Shown here: piece by piece, positions 17,870 to 26,385 of the stretch | How positions within the stretch are numbered: the stretch's first letter is position 1 | Layout of the letters: every line of letters starts with the position of its first letter | Assembly: GCA_900470095.1 (NCBI GenBank) | Contig: UBZM01000007.1 | Span: 1-42,598, forward strand | Length of the DNA stretch: 42,598 nt | Direction of reading: 5' to 3' | Source of the DNA: Hyphomicrobiales bacterium | Lineage (GTDB): Bacteria; Pseudomonadota; Alphaproteobacteria; Rhizobiales; Beijerinckiaceae | Program-made: the position numbers and the translations under genes | The notes under the pieces: generated by a model | The model's database searches: none | What the model was told of the DNA's origin: nothing | Seen by the model: only the letters and a program-made list of their open reading frames with translations

Positions 17870-18340
17870 ATGACCGAAGATACAGAAGCACTGGGCCTCG
17901 ACCTGATAGCGGTCTTCGAGCAAGCGGCTGAAGCTGCCCGGCGGGCCGAGGACTCGTATCGCCGCGAGGCGGCCATGCGGATCGAGGTGCTCGCCCGCGA
18001 GCGCGCCAACGCCTTCCGCAGGCTCAACCTCATGCGCAACACGACCAAAGCCATCGCCGAGGCCGAGGACCCTGACAAGGCGACCGCGCGCGCCAGGTTC
18101 ATCGTCGCCGGAACGCTCGGCTGGGACGAGATCGGTCCGCGGCAGGGGCTCGTCCTCGACAGGCTGATGCCGGTCTTCGAGGCGATACAGGACGAGATGA
18201 GAGCAAGTGAGGGGCCGCCCGGTCCAGGCTCGCAGGCCGCCCTGCTCGCCTTCGAGGACTGGTACCAGGAGGAGACCGGCACGGAGTTCTACGCTCTGTT
18301 CGAGCGCTATATGCCGGAGACCCCGCGTGTCGACTTCTAA
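17870..18340 (+). CDS. Hypothetical helical protein downstream of selC
   Basis: 156 residues, unrecognised. It is almost entirely alpha-helical; residues about 15-65 are rich in Glu, Arg and Ala (EQAAEAARRAEDSYRREAAMRIEVLARERANAFRRLN) and look like a coiled coil. It ends acidic and aromatic (FEDWYQEETGTEFYALFERYMPET). No signal peptide or cysteine motif. GAGGTG lies just before ATG 17870. The start is 7 nt after the selB stop and 16 nt after selC, and the end overlaps the next gene by 14 nt, so it is the next cistron of the fdo-sel transcript. Function unknown; linkage suggests a Sec or formate dehydrogenase role. Confidence 0.75.
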   Translation: MTEDTEALGLDLIAVFEQAAEAARRAEDSYRREAAMRIEVLARERANAFRRLNLMRNTTKAIAEAEDPDKATARARFIVAGTLGWDEIGPRQGLVLDRLMPVFEAIQDEMRASEGPPGPGSQAALLAFEDWYQEETGTEFYALFERYMPETPRVDF

Positions 18341-18707
18341 GGGGCTGGGTACCGATTTCGACGCCTGGCTCGCCAAAGCGTTCAAAAAGGGCCCGTTCAC
18401 GGCGCTGATCGTGCTGGTCCGCATTGTCGAGCCGAAGGTCGAGCCGCTGCGCTCCACCTATGTCCATGTGATTGGCGACGAGATCGACTGGGGCGACATC
18501 ATCCTGATGTTTCGCAGCGCTGGCGTGAGCTGGGATGCCGTCGCGTTCTTCCCGACCCGCGCAGAAGAGGGCGGCCCGCTCGACGATGCGCTCGCCCGCA
18601 TGCGTTTGCGCTCGCTGGAAGACGGTTTGGAGCGCGACCGGCTGCTCCTGAACCACGGCGAACTCTTTGACGTCTGGGGGCGCCGGATGCGGGTCGACGA
18701 AAGCTAA
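18327..18707 (+). CDS. Hypothetical protein, last gene of the fdo-sel run
   Basis: 126 residues from a GTG at 18327; the longer frame from 18207 reads only the out-of-phase shadow of the preceding gene. Unrecognised. It has the look of a compact alpha/beta domain: KKGPFTALIVLVRIVEPKVEPL, TYVHVIGDEIDWGDIILMFRSAGVSWDAVAFFPT, then a helical end and DVWGRRMRVDES. No transmembrane segment or cysteines. It is coupled to the preceding gene by a 14-nt overlap and ends facing selD. It may be a partner of that protein. Function unknown. Confidence 0.72.
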   Translation: MSTSKGLGTDFDAWLAKAFKKGPFTALIVLVRIVEPKVEPLRSTYVHVIGDEIDWGDIILMFRSAGVSWDAVAFFPTRAEEGGPLDDALARMRLRSLEDGLERDRLLLNHGELFDVWGRRMRVDES

Positions 18708-18711
18708 GGCG

Positions 18712-18786
18712 TCGGCCCGAATTGCCGTTTGCGGGAAGGCCGATGCAAACGCAGAAGGTCAGATCGTCGGAACGGATGTCGGATCC
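18712..18786. repeat. Dispersed intergenic repeat, copy A
   Basis: Resembles 21872-21955: shared pieces include TCGGCCCGAA, CGGGAARGCCGATGC, a following AAC/AGC-rich piece, and AGATC...CGG..CGGAT. Each copy lies immediately beyond the 3' end of a minus-strand gene (selD here, comC for copy B). I judged the similarity by eye at roughly 65-75 percent with small gaps. Confidence 0.55.
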
Positions 18787-18799
18787 GGTCCGACGATCT
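18761..18799. terminator. Bidirectional terminator-like hairpin between convergent genes
   Basis: AGATCGTCGGA (18761-18771) is the exact reverse complement of TCCGACGATCT (18789-18799), with a 17-nt loop. It lies between the plus-strand fdo-sel run and the minus-strand selD, overlapping the selD stop codon, where one hairpin could end both transcripts. There is no T run on either side, so efficiency is uncertain. Confidence 0.55.
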
Positions 18800-19865
18800 A
18801 GCTGACGATCACCAGCGCGGGGCCGGCCTCGACTGTTCCGACGATGCGGGCCGAGGGATATCCAGCGGCCTTCACCATGGACAGAAGCTCCTTCGCCCTC
18901 CCCGCCGCACAGGAGACCAGGAGACCACCTGAGGTCTGCGGATCGGTCAGCAAATGGCGCTGCCAGTCCGGCAGTCCGGCCGGTAATTCGACGCCCTCGC
19001 CATAGCTCGACCAGTTGCGGTGCGAGGCACCCGTCACGCGCCCGTCGCGTGCCAGCTTCTCGGCCTGCGAAAGGAAGGGCAATTCAGCCAGCCGTAGCCG
19101 CAAGGTCGCCCCCGACCCGCGCGCCATCTCCAGCCCATGCCCAAGAATGCCGAAGCCGGTGACGTCGGTGATCGCATGGACGTCGCCATCCCCAGCCAGT
19201 TCGGCGCCGACGCGGTTGAGCAAGGTGGTCGAGGCGATCATCTCGTCATAGGCGGCCTTTGGCAGCAACTCCTTCTTGAAGGCCGCCGAATAGATCCCCA
19301 CGCCCAATGCCTTGGTCAGGATCAGCACATCGCCCGGCCGCGCACCGCTGTTCCTGCGCAGGTTCGGCAGCTTCAACAGGCCGATCACTGCAAGTCCGTA
19401 GATCGGCTCGGGTGCATCGATGGAGTGCCCACCCGCGACCGGAATGCCGGCCTGGGCGCAGATCGAGGCCCCGCCTTTCAAGATTTCGCGCGTCGTCTCG
19501 ATCGGCAGCTTGTCGAGCGGCATGCCGAGGATCGCCAAGGCCATGATCGGCTTGCCGCCCATGGCATAGACATCCGAGATCGCATTGGTCGCGGCGATCC
19601 GGCCGAAATCATGCGGGTCGTCGACCATCGGCATGAAGAAATCCGTCGTCGCGACGACGCAGGTCTCATCGTCGATCTGCCAGACCGCTGCATCGTCGCC
19701 GGTCTCCGTGCCGACCAGAAGCTGACGGTAAGGCCCTGCCGCAGGGTGGTCCGCAAGCAGTTGCTGCAGGACCGACGGCGCCAGCTTGCAGCCGCAGCCG
19801 CCGCCATGTGCCAGGCTGGTCAGGCGGGGGGGAGCGGGAGTGTCAAGTTCGATCGTGTCGCTCAT
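18798..19865 (-). CDS. selD: Selenide, water dikinase (selenophosphate synthetase)
   Basis: 355-residue enzyme that makes selenophosphate from selenide and ATP, the selenium donor for SelA. The glycine-rich N-terminus [10 protein letters not shown] carries Cys24 and Lys27 at the positions of E. coli Cys17 and Lys20, so this is the cysteine form and not itself a selenoprotein. Other motifs: [65 protein letters not shown]. Start at ATG 19865 with GGAG 8 nt upstream; the frame extends 10 codons further without support. It lies 42 nt behind the transglutaminase gene on the same strand, probably one transcript. Confidence 0.96.
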   Translation of the reverse strand: MSDTIELDTPAPPRLTSLAHGGGCGCKLAPSVLQQLLADHPAAGPYRQLLVGTETGDDAAVWQIDDETCVVATTDFFMPMVDDPHDFGRIAATNAISDVYAMGGKPIMALAILGMPLDKLPIETTREILKGGASICAQAGIPVAGGHSIDAPEPIYGLAVIGLLKLPNLRRNSGARPGDVLILTKALGVGIYSAAFKKELLPKAAYDEMIASTTLLNRVGAELAGDGDVHAITDVTGFGILGHGLEMARGSGATLRLRLAELPFLSQAEKLARDGRVTGASHRNWSSYGEGVELPAGLPDWQRHLLTDPQTSGGLLVSCAAGRAKELLSMVKAAGYPSARIVGTVEAGPALVIVS

Positions 19866-19907
19866 GGTCCAGTCTCCAGAAGAGCAGCGCCCCATTCGCC
19901 TCGCCGA

Positions 19908-21008
19908 CTAAGCCGTGATCTCGGCCGACCTGATCGTGTACTTGAACGTGTCGGCATCGAGACAGTCGAGCAACGCGCCAGCGATTTCAGCCTGCGGATA
20001 CATCAGGAATGGCACCTTGTGGCGCGAGCCCGGCAATTCCAGGTCATGAGCCATGTTGTAGCCGAGCCAGTTGCCCTCCCAGGCGCCGAACAGCGTCCTT
20101 CGTGCGGCCACCACCTTGGGCGTGTCGATTGCATTGTTCCCTGGCGGCTCCTCCAGGACGACCTTGCGCACATCGGCGGGATCGGTTGCGACCCAACCAT
20201 AGCCATCGAGCCACACCTCGGCTCGGCAATGCTGCGCCTTGGTGATGGTCGCGGAACCGGCACCGAGGCTGGCATAACCGAACTTCGACGGCGCGACGCG
20301 AATACCGTAGATGTCGCGGGCCGGGATTCCCGCGGCACGTACCAGCGCGACATAGAGCGGGTTCAGATCCGCACATTTGCCGCCGAGATTGCCGGTGCGC
20401 AGCATCGAGGCGACGTCGCCGGTACCGCAGCCGCGTGTCCTGGCGTCACGGAACGTGTTCACGACAACCCATTCGTAGATCGCCCGCGCCTTGTCGAGGT
20501 CGCTCGCCTTGCCGGCAATCGCCTTCTCGGCAGTCTCCTTGACGATGCCGTCGGTGGGCATCAGCTCGGTCGCCTCGAGATAGAGCCTGCGCTCGGCCGC
20601 GCTCAGAATTGGCGCCTGGGATCTTGCGCCGAGATCCTCGGCCCGGTCGCGCAGCGAAAAACTGCTGCGAACCTCGATAGCGGACGCTGCCTCACCGTCC
20701 TTGAAGACAACATGCAGCAACTGCGCGCCATATTTTGGATCACTGACGACCTCCGCCGAGGCAGCGTTGCCCTGCCAGGTGTTTTTGCCCCACCTGATCC
20801 ATTCGTCCTCCTGCACTGACGGCAGCGGAATCCAGGCCTGTGCCCTGCCCTTCGCCGGCAATTCGAGACGGGTCAGCACCTCGAACTCGCGCCAAACACC
20901 GGGCGTAGGCGCAAAGACGGCGTCCTGGGCAAGGACGCGCTGCGGAGCCACAAGCCCCGCGGCTGCGACCACGGCACCGGTTTTCAGCATGTCACGACGC
21001 GTGATCAT
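19908..21008 (-). CDS. Tat-exported transglutaminase-like protein
   Basis: 366 residues. N-terminal twin-arginine signal (MITRRDMLKTG, then a hydrophobic stretch, likely cut after VLAQ). The transglutaminase-like core has Cys212 (NLGGKCADLN), His260 (KAQHCRAEVW) and Asp276 (GWVATDPAD) in the family order. Such proteins act as cysteine proteases or crosslinking enzymes; the substrate here is unknown. Start: GGAGGAGACCC just before the ATG, and the ATG overlaps the redoxin stop (ATGA). Placement between a redoxin and selD suggests a periplasmic function tied to the selenium or formate dehydrogenase locus; this is inference. Confidence 0.85.
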   Translation of the reverse strand: MITRRDMLKTGAVVAAAGLVAPQRVLAQDAVFAPTPGVWREFEVLTRLELPAKGRAQAWIPLPSVQEDEWIRWGKNTWQGNAASAEVVSDPKYGAQLLHVVFKDGEAASAIEVRSSFSLRDRAEDLGARSQAPILSAAERRLYLEATELMPTDGIVKETAEKAIAGKASDLDKARAIYEWVVVNTFRDARTRGCGTGDVASMLRTGNLGGKCADLNPLYVALVRAAGIPARDIYGIRVAPSKFGYASLGAGSATITKAQHCRAEVWLDGYGWVATDPADVRKVVLEEPPGNNAIDTPKVVAARRTLFGAWEGNWLGYNMAHDLELPGSRHKVPFLMYPQAEIAGALLDCLDADTFKYTIRSAEITA

Positions 21009-21625
21009 CGGGTCTCCTCCCTGCTCTGGTTTCCATCGATCGCCTGTACGGCCGGCGCACCGTCCTTGCGCTGCGACAGTTGCGTCAGCGCGCTGATGAC
21101 GACCGGCCCCGTCCAGTCGAGCGGCTCTTCGGCCTTCAACGCGGGGCTCAGGTCGCGATTGAGCACGAAGCTCGTCGGCAATCCCTCAACATGCCAGGCC
21201 TTCATCGTGCTGCGGTCGCGGTCCAGCAGGATGGGGAATGAAACCGGGCGCTCGCGGAAGAAGGTCCTGACACGGGCATCGACCTCGCCGACATCGACGG
21301 CCAGGATCGTGAGCTGGACCGGCTGCTGGCCCGCGAGTGCGTTCAGCGACGCCATCTCCTCGATGCAGGGCGCGCACCATGTCGCGAAGAAGTGGACGAT
21401 CACGGGACCGCCGCGCAGCTCCGCCAGATCGATACGAGCGCCATCGAGGCGGTCGAGAACGAGTGTCGGGGCGGTTTCGGCAAACCAAGGCTTGAGCTCT
21501 TCAGCCGAGCCCGACGTGCTGGCGAGCACCAGCGACGAGGCGATCAACAGCACCCGCCAGGAGCGCCTTTGACCGGCATTCAGTCGATGAGCGCCCCGAA
21601 ACTCGGGAGCCGTGACCGTAACCAC
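21005..21625 (-). CDS. Exported thioredoxin-like (TlpA/redoxin) protein
   Basis: 206 residues. An N-terminal hydrophobic segment (about 23-40, WRVLLIASSLVLASTSGSA) acts as signal peptide or anchor, then comes a TlpA-type thioredoxin fold: FFATWCAPCIEEM (Cys84, Cys87), LAVDVGE, and cis-Pro in EGLPTSFVLN. It probably reduces periplasmic disulfides. The start is a GTG at 21625 without a strong ribosome site, so a nearby start is possible. First gene of the redoxin - transglutaminase - selD run; the 4-nt overlap with the transglutaminase gene shows coupling. Confidence 0.83.
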   Translation of the reverse strand: MVTVTAPEFRGAHRLNAGQRRSWRVLLIASSLVLASTSGSAEELKPWFAETAPTLVLDRLDGARIDLAELRGGPVIVHFFATWCAPCIEEMASLNALAGQQPVQLTILAVDVGEVDARVRTFFRERPVSFPILLDRDRSTMKAWHVEGLPTSFVLNRDLSPALKAEEPLDWTGPVVISALTQLSQRKDGAPAVQAIDGNQSREETR

Positions 21626-21965
21626 GCCACATCTTGTCCCAGATGCTCCGGCAAGGTCAATTTCGACTTTCGCCGCGGCTCGTGAAGACTGCGCGTCCGG
21701 GCGAAGACGTGGTCAGGCACAATGCTCCCGACAAGCTGGTGGGCGCACCCACTCGCCGGAAGCCGGAGGCCGAGAGCGGAATACGCACGGCGGCCGACGC
21801 TGATCGGGATCGCGCGTGGCGACGGATTCAAATATTCGCGCATCCCGCTCGCATATCGCGGATCTAACGGATCGGCCCGAAAAGGTGGATTGCGGCTTTC
21901 GGGAAAGCCGATGCGAACAGCAAAAGTGAGATCATGCGACCGGATACAAGATCCGATCCCATGAA
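21626..21965. other. Intergenic region between the redoxin and sulfolactate operons
   Basis: 340 bases with no gene I can support. It must hold the promoter of the redoxin-transglutaminase-selD run (about 21630-21750) and the 3' end of comC, and it contains repeat copy B at 21872-21955. Short open frames here are Arg/Ala-rich and unlike any family. Confidence 0.5.
21872..21955. repeat. Dispersed intergenic repeat, copy B
   Basis: Counterpart of 18712-18786, sharing TCGGCCCGAA, CGGGAAAGCCGATGC and AGATC...CCGGAT blocks in the same order and orientation. It ends about 10 nt before the comC stop codon. It contains the local inverted repeat GGCTTTC/GAAAGCC (21888-21908), which could fold and serve as a 3' end signal. 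Confidence 0.5.
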
Positions 21966-22946
21966 CTAGGCGGAGAGGATTTCCTCAGGGATCAGAATTC
22001 CTTCGGCGCGGGCCTTCGCACGCAGGTTCAAGCGCCTCGTCCCCGGCAGGCGCGTGCCCGGCTGGTCCTCGATTGTGTGGGCCAGCAGCTTCATGCGCTC
22101 GGCGAACCAGTTGCCGCCCATGCTGGCGGGATCGATCGCGAGGATGAGTTGGCCCGTATCGGGTGGACCGCCCTTGTCGTCGATGAAGGAGGATGCCTGG
22201 AAGGCGAAATGCGTGCCGACCAGTGCCGCGGCGAGGATTTCCACCATCATCGCCAAAGTCGCGCCCTTGGCGTCGCCGAGCGGCACCATGGTGCCGGCAA
22301 TCGCGGCGGCCGGGTCGGTCGTCGGCTTGCCATACGTATCGAGCGCCCAGCCTTCGGGGATGGGCTCACCCTTCTGTCTGGCCGCGACGATCGGCCCGCG
22401 CGCGACCTTGCTCAGCGCCATGTCGATGACGACTGGCTCACGCCCGGCGAGCGGAGCGGCAAAGGCAATGGGATTGGTGCCGAAGACGGGCTTCGAGCCG
22501 CCCCAGGGAGCCATCGCGCCCGGGGTATTGGCAAAGAGCAACGCGACGAGCCCCTGCTCGGCCAGGCGCTCGACATGCAGCCCGGCAGCGCCGCAATGGT
22601 TCGAGCGCCTGATCGGTGCCGCGACGACGCCCTGTGCGCGTGCGAGTTCGGGCAGTTCGCTGACCGCAAGATCGATCGCGGGATAGGCGAAGCCATGGGC
22701 GGCATCGATGGCGAGCACGCCGGGCTTCGGTCGCCGGGCGATCGGCACGGCCTGGCCATCGATCTTTCCCGATTTCAGCATGGCCAGATAGGTCGGCACG
22801 CGCGTAAGGCCGTGACCCTTCAAGCCGTCGGCCTCGGCCATCACCAGGGCCCAGGCGACGGAGGCGGCATTGGCCGCCGAAGTGCCCGCTGCGGCGAACA
22901 GCGCCGCAATTCTGGCTTCAGCCTCCTCCAGAGAAAGGCGGGTCAT
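21966..22946 (-). CDS. comC: (R)-sulfolactate dehydrogenase, Ldh/malate-type family
   Basis: 326-residue NAD(P)-dependent enzyme of the ComC/YiaK/malate-lactate dehydrogenase-2 family, not the Rossmann-type LDH. Family marks: ADGLKGHGLTRVPTYL near the start with the catalytic His, RRSNHCGAAG, ANTPGAMAPWGG, GTNPIAFAAP, DMALSKVARG, and GDAKGATLAMMVEIL. On its own the substrate could be malate, ureidoglycolate or similar. Beside slcC and suyAB it is best read as the (R)-specific sulfolactate dehydrogenase that, with SlcC, interconverts the enantiomers through sulfopyruvate. It overlaps slcC by 4 nt (ATGA). Confidence 0.85.
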   Translation of the reverse strand: MTRLSLEEAEARIAALFAAAGTSAANAASVAWALVMAEADGLKGHGLTRVPTYLAMLKSGKIDGQAVPIARRPKPGVLAIDAAHGFAYPAIDLAVSELPELARAQGVVAAPIRRSNHCGAAGLHVERLAEQGLVALLFANTPGAMAPWGGSKPVFGTNPIAFAAPLAGREPVVIDMALSKVARGPIVAARQKGEPIPEGWALDTYGKPTTDPAAAIAGTMVPLGDAKGATLAMMVEILAAALVGTHFAFQASSFIDDKGGPPDTGQLILAIDPASMGGNWFAERMKLLAHTIEDQPGTRLPGTRRLNLRAKARAEGILIPEEILSA

Positions 22947-23872
22947 GTCCGCCCCTCCAGCGCGGCGATGACGCGCTCCGCGACGAGGCCGGAAACACGC
23001 CCGTTCGATTCGACGGTATTGCCGGCGATATGCGGAGTCAGGATCAGGTTCGGCGTGCCGGCGAAGAGCTTGGCGCCGCCGCGCAGCGGCTCCTCCTCGA
23101 AGACGTCGAGGGCTGCGCCGGCGAGTCTGCCGCTCTTCAGGGCTTCGACCAGCGCGGCCTCGTCCATGACCCCGCCACGCGAGGCGTTGATCAGGATCGC
23201 GTCCGGCTTCATGCGCGCGAAGGACGCGCTTCCGATCAGCCCCTTGGTCTCCGATGTCAGCGGCAGGTGCAGGCTGATCACATCCGAGGTCTCAAGCAGG
23301 GCATCGAGCTCCAGCCGCTCGACATTGCTCCAGACCGGATCATCGGCTGGAACATAGGGGTCGTAGGCGGCGATGCTCATCCCGAGCAAGCGGGCATGCG
23401 CCGCAGCGTCGCGCGCGATGGCGCCGAAGCCGACGAGCCCCATGCGCTTGCCGGCGATCTCGCGGCCGATCAGCTTTGTCTTCGGAAACTCGCCGGCCAG
23501 CATGGCTGCATTGGCGAAATAGGCGCCGCGCAACAGGGTCATCGCCGTGCCGATGACATATTCGACAACCGAGAGGCTGTTTGCCCCGGACGCCGGGAAA
23601 ACCTTGATGCCGCGGCCGGCGCAGGCTTCCATGTCGATATTGTCGAGGCCGACGCCAAGCCGGCCGATGACCTTCAAATTCTTCGCGCCTGCCAGCAGCG
23701 CCCCTCTCACCTGTGTCTGGTTGCGGACGATGAGGGCCGGGATGTCGGCGACCAGCCGGGCGAGTTCGTCCGGCTTGCCGAAGAGTTCGGAGTCGTGATG
23801 AACCGCGTAGCGGGCACTGAGGCTTGCGACCGCCGCCTCATCCATGAATTCGGTGATGACGATATCGGTCAT
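22943..23872 (-). CDS. slcC: (S)-sulfolactate dehydrogenase, D-2-hydroxyacid dehydrogenase family
   Basis: 309-residue NAD-dependent enzyme related to phosphoglycerate dehydrogenase. Marks: VRNQTQV, LKVIGRLGVGLDNID, the nucleotide loop GLVGFGAIAR, LPLTSETKGLIG, NASRGGVMDE with the catalytic Arg, DVFEEEP with Glu, and LTPHIAGNT with His. SerA is the generic alternative, but position between suyZ and comC in a sulfolactate operon supports SlcC, which oxidises (S)-sulfolactate to sulfopyruvate. GGGAGAG lies just before ATG 23872. It is 24 nt behind suyZ. Confidence 0.85.
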   Translation of the reverse strand: MTDIVITEFMDEAAVASLSARYAVHHDSELFGKPDELARLVADIPALIVRNQTQVRGALLAGAKNLKVIGRLGVGLDNIDMEACAGRGIKVFPASGANSLSVVEYVIGTAMTLLRGAYFANAAMLAGEFPKTKLIGREIAGKRMGLVGFGAIARDAAAHARLLGMSIAAYDPYVPADDPVWSNVERLELDALLETSDVISLHLPLTSETKGLIGSASFARMKPDAILINASRGGVMDEAALVEALKSGRLAGAALDVFEEEPLRGGAKLFAGTPNLILTPHIAGNTVESNGRVSGLVAERVIAALEGRT

Positions 23873-23896
23873 GGCTCTCCCGCCTTGCGTGGCTGT

Positions 23897-24946
23897 TCAA
23901 CCCAATGCTGTCAGGCCGCCGAGGACGAGCCCGAGAATGACGAGGCTGGTCCCGGTGACGACGACAAGATGCCGCCAGCCCAGCCGCACCATCGAGCCGA
24001 TCGAGGTGCCGAGCCCGAGCGCGGCGATCGCGATCAAAAGCCCCCAGCGCGAGGCCTCCAGCAAGGCCGCGCGCACCGGCTCATAGAACCCGGCCAGTGC
24101 CGGCTGTGTTGCAAACGCGCTGTTGACCAGGCAAAGCGCCAGGAAGACGAAGGCGAAAACCGGGACCGGCACCTTGGCATCGCTGGGATGGCCGCCTTCG
24201 CGCGCCATCCACCAGCCGACGAGCAGCACCGCCGGAAGCAGCAGGAAGACGCGGAACAGCTTGACGATGACGGCGGCATTGGCCGCATCGTCGGAAACAG
24301 ACTGACCGGCGCCGACGACCTGCGCGACGTCGTGAATCGAGGCCCCCAGCATGACGCCGGTCTGGGTCGGGCTCAGGCCGAGCCAGACGCAGATCAGCGG
24401 GTAGGCCAGCATCGCGATCGTAGCGAGCGCATTCATGGCGATGACCGTGAAGGCGACATCGGCGGCCTTGCCGCGATAATCCGGAAGCACGCTCGCCGTC
24501 GCCAGCGCCGCAGAGGCGCCGCAAACCGCGGTCGCAACCCCGGCAAGCGCGCCAAAACCGTGTTCGCGCCCAAGCAGGCGCGCCAGCCAGAAGCCGGAGA
24601 TGACCGTCACGATCATCGAGAACACGACCAGCAAGGCTGTCGACAGGCCGAGCGCGATGATGTCGCCGAGCGCGATGCGCAGGCCGAGCAGCGCGATAGC
24701 CCAGCGCAGCATCTTTTTGACGCAGAACACCATGCCGGCCTGGAACCGGACGGTATTCGCCAGCGGATGCAAGGCCATGCCGATCAGCAGAGCGATGACA
24801 ACGGCGGGGATGCCGATCTTGCCGCCAAGCCAGGTCTTCAGGACCGGCTCAGCCAGGACCGACGCAATGGCGACAGCGGTCGAGAGCACGATCCCGTCGA
24901 GAAGCGGGCGCCAGGCGCTCAGCGGAGAGGATGAGGCGACGGACAA
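23897..24946 (-). CDS. suyZ: Putative sulfur-oxyanion exporter, YeiH/UPF0324 family (SuyZ-type)
   Basis: 349-residue integral membrane protein with about 9-10 hydrophobic helices. Family marks: GIPAVVIALLIGMALHP, KKMLRWAIALLGLRI, CGASAALATASVL, GASIHDVAQVVGAG, NSAFATQPA and ALGLGTSIGSM. Members linked to sulfonate catabolism are proposed to export sulfite or sulfate released by the lyase. The start appears to be TTG at 24946 with GGAG about 8 nt upstream; no ATG is near. A GC-rich hairpin separates it from suyB. Confidence 0.82.
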   Translation of the reverse strand: MSVASSSPLSAWRPLLDGIVLSTAVAIASVLAEPVLKTWLGGKIGIPAVVIALLIGMALHPLANTVRFQAGMVFCVKKMLRWAIALLGLRIALGDIIALGLSTALLVVFSMIVTVISGFWLARLLGREHGFGALAGVATAVCGASAALATASVLPDYRGKAADVAFTVIAMNALATIAMLAYPLICVWLGLSPTQTGVMLGASIHDVAQVVGAGQSVSDDAANAAVIVKLFRVFLLLPAVLLVGWWMAREGGHPSDAKVPVPVFAFVFLALCLVNSAFATQPALAGFYEPVRAALLEASRWGLLIAIAALGLGTSIGSMVRLGWRHLVVVTGTSLVILGLVLGGLTALG

Positions 24947-24988
24947 GAACTCTGCTCCGGCTTGCTCTGCCGGACTTCGGCAGGTGGA

Positions 24989-25012
24989 GGGCGGGCGGCA
25001 TGGCGCCCGCCC
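24989..25012 (-). terminator. Intra-operon GC hairpin between suyB and suyZ
   Basis: GGGCGGGC (24989-24996) is the exact reverse complement of GCCCGCCC (25005-25012), loop 8 nt. It lies after the suyB stop on the minus strand, with no T run. It could attenuate transcription into suyZ-slcC-comC or protect the suyAB message from 3' decay. Confidence 0.45.
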
Positions 25013-25029
25013 GCCGGTTTAGTGCCCGG

Positions 25030-26310
25030 TCAGGCCGAGCGATAGAGCTTGGTCATCGAAAACTCGCGATGCCCCAAGGCTTCGGCCGCCGTCATACGCC
25101 CATTGGCGGTGCGCACGATATTCTGGATGAGCGCATCGCCGGCCTGCGAAATCGTCAGGTCGCGGCGCAGGATGCCGGAGACGTCGACATCGATATGCTC
25201 CGGCATGGTGCGCATCGTCTTGGGATTGCCGGTGATCTTAATCACCGGGACGATCGGATTGCCGATGACATTGCCCTGCCCCGTCGGGAATGTGTGCACG
25301 ACATAGCCGCCGGCCGCCATCAGGGTCACGCATTCGGCCGCGGCCGAGGAGGTGTCCATGTAGTAGAGGCCGGGGCCCTTGGTCGGCGCTTCCGCCGGCT
25401 CGAGGATGTCGATGAACTTGCACTCCCGGCCGATCTTCTCGAGATTGCCGAGCGCCTTTTCCTCGATCGTGGTCAGGCCGCCGGCGATGTTGCCCTTGGT
25501 CGGCTGGCTGTCGGAGAGGTCGTCGGTCTTGTGGGCCTCGATCACGTCGTCCTGATAGGCCTTCCACATCTTGTACCAGCGCTCGCCGACCTCCGGTGTC
25601 GCGGCGCGGGCCTTGCAGAGATGCTCCGCACCGGTGATCTCGGAGGTCTCGCCGAAGACGCCATAGACGCCGCGCGGGATCCATTTGTCGTACATGTTGC
25701 CGACGGTCGGGCAGGAGGAGAGCCCGGTCGTGGTGTCGGATTCACCGCATTTGGTCGAGACCCAGAGCTCCTCGATGCCGCATTTCTCGCGCTGCAGCTC
25801 GGTCGCCCACTGCACGAACTCCTTGGCGACATAGGACGCCTTGGCGATCGTGGCGATGTCGCCATGGCCCTCGATGCCGAAGCCGACGACCGGCTTGCCG
25901 GTCTTGGCGATGCCGTCGACGACGCGCTTGGTCCAGCCATCCTCGATGCCGATGACGATGACGGCGGCGACATTGGGATTGGAGCCCGTGCCGATCAGGG
26001 TGCGGAAATGGACCTCGAGATCCTCGCCGAACTGCAAGCGGCCATAGGCATGCGGGATCGCGAGCGTGCCCTTGATATTATTGGCGACGGCCTCGCAGGC
26101 GGCATTGGAGAGGTCGTCGAGCGGCAGCAGCAGGACGTGGTTGCGCACGCCGACGCGGCCATTCTCCCGGCGCCAGCCATGGAACGAATCGAGGCTGCGG
26201 CCGGTCGGGCGCTTCACCATCGGCACCTTGAACTCGGGCGCTTCGATCTTGCGGCCCTTGATGCGTCCGAGCTTGCCCTTCACGAGATCGAAATTGGCGA
26301 CGATCGACAT
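25030..26310 (-). CDS. suyB: (2R)-sulfolactate sulfo-lyase, large (beta) subunit
   Basis: 426-residue member of the UxaA/altronate dehydratase C-terminal family. With SuyA it cleaves (R)-sulfolactate to pyruvate and sulfite. Seen: GYxR-like opening [27 protein letters not shown], cysteines suited to an iron-sulfur site in [43 protein letters not shown], and [22 protein letters not shown]. Separate small and large subunits, a GntR neighbour and slcC/comC favour SuyB over altronate dehydratase. AAGGAAA lies just before ATG 26310. suyA ends 75 nt upstream. Confidence 0.9.
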   Translation of the reverse strand: MSIVANFDLVKGKLGRIKGRKIEAPEFKVPMVKRPTGRSLDSFHGWRRENGRVGVRNHVLLLPLDDLSNAACEAVANNIKGTLAIPHAYGRLQFGEDLEVHFRTLIGTGSNPNVAAVIVIGIEDGWTKRVVDGIAKTGKPVVGFGIEGHGDIATIAKASYVAKEFVQWATELQREKCGIEELWVSTKCGESDTTTGLSSCPTVGNMYDKWIPRGVYGVFGETSEITGAEHLCKARAATPEVGERWYKMWKAYQDDVIEAHKTDDLSDSQPTKGNIAGGLTTIEEKALGNLEKIGRECKFIDILEPAEAPTKGPGLYYMDTSSAAAECVTLMAAGGYVVHTFPTGQGNVIGNPIVPVIKITGNPKTMRTMPEHIDVDVSGILRRDLTISQAGDALIQNIVRTANGRMTAAEALGHREFSMTKLYRSA

Positions 26311-26385
26311 GGCGTTTCCTTCGTTTTCTTGACGGGCTCGACCCTGGCGGGAGCCCCGGAACAGGTCAGGCGGCGAACGTGCCGA

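Noticed and set aside
16859..18457. 532-codon minus-strand open frame across selB and selC
   Set aside because: It crosses the tRNA and the palindrome in antisense, has no family signal, and exists because the region is GC-rich.
19137..20819. 560-codon plus-strand open frame
   Set aside because: Antisense to selD and the transglutaminase gene, both of which have intact catalytic motifs.
23030..24934. 634-codon plus-strand open frame
   Set aside because: Antisense to slcC and suyZ; composition (Asp/Gln/Arg/His-rich) and lack of any motif mark it as a shadow.
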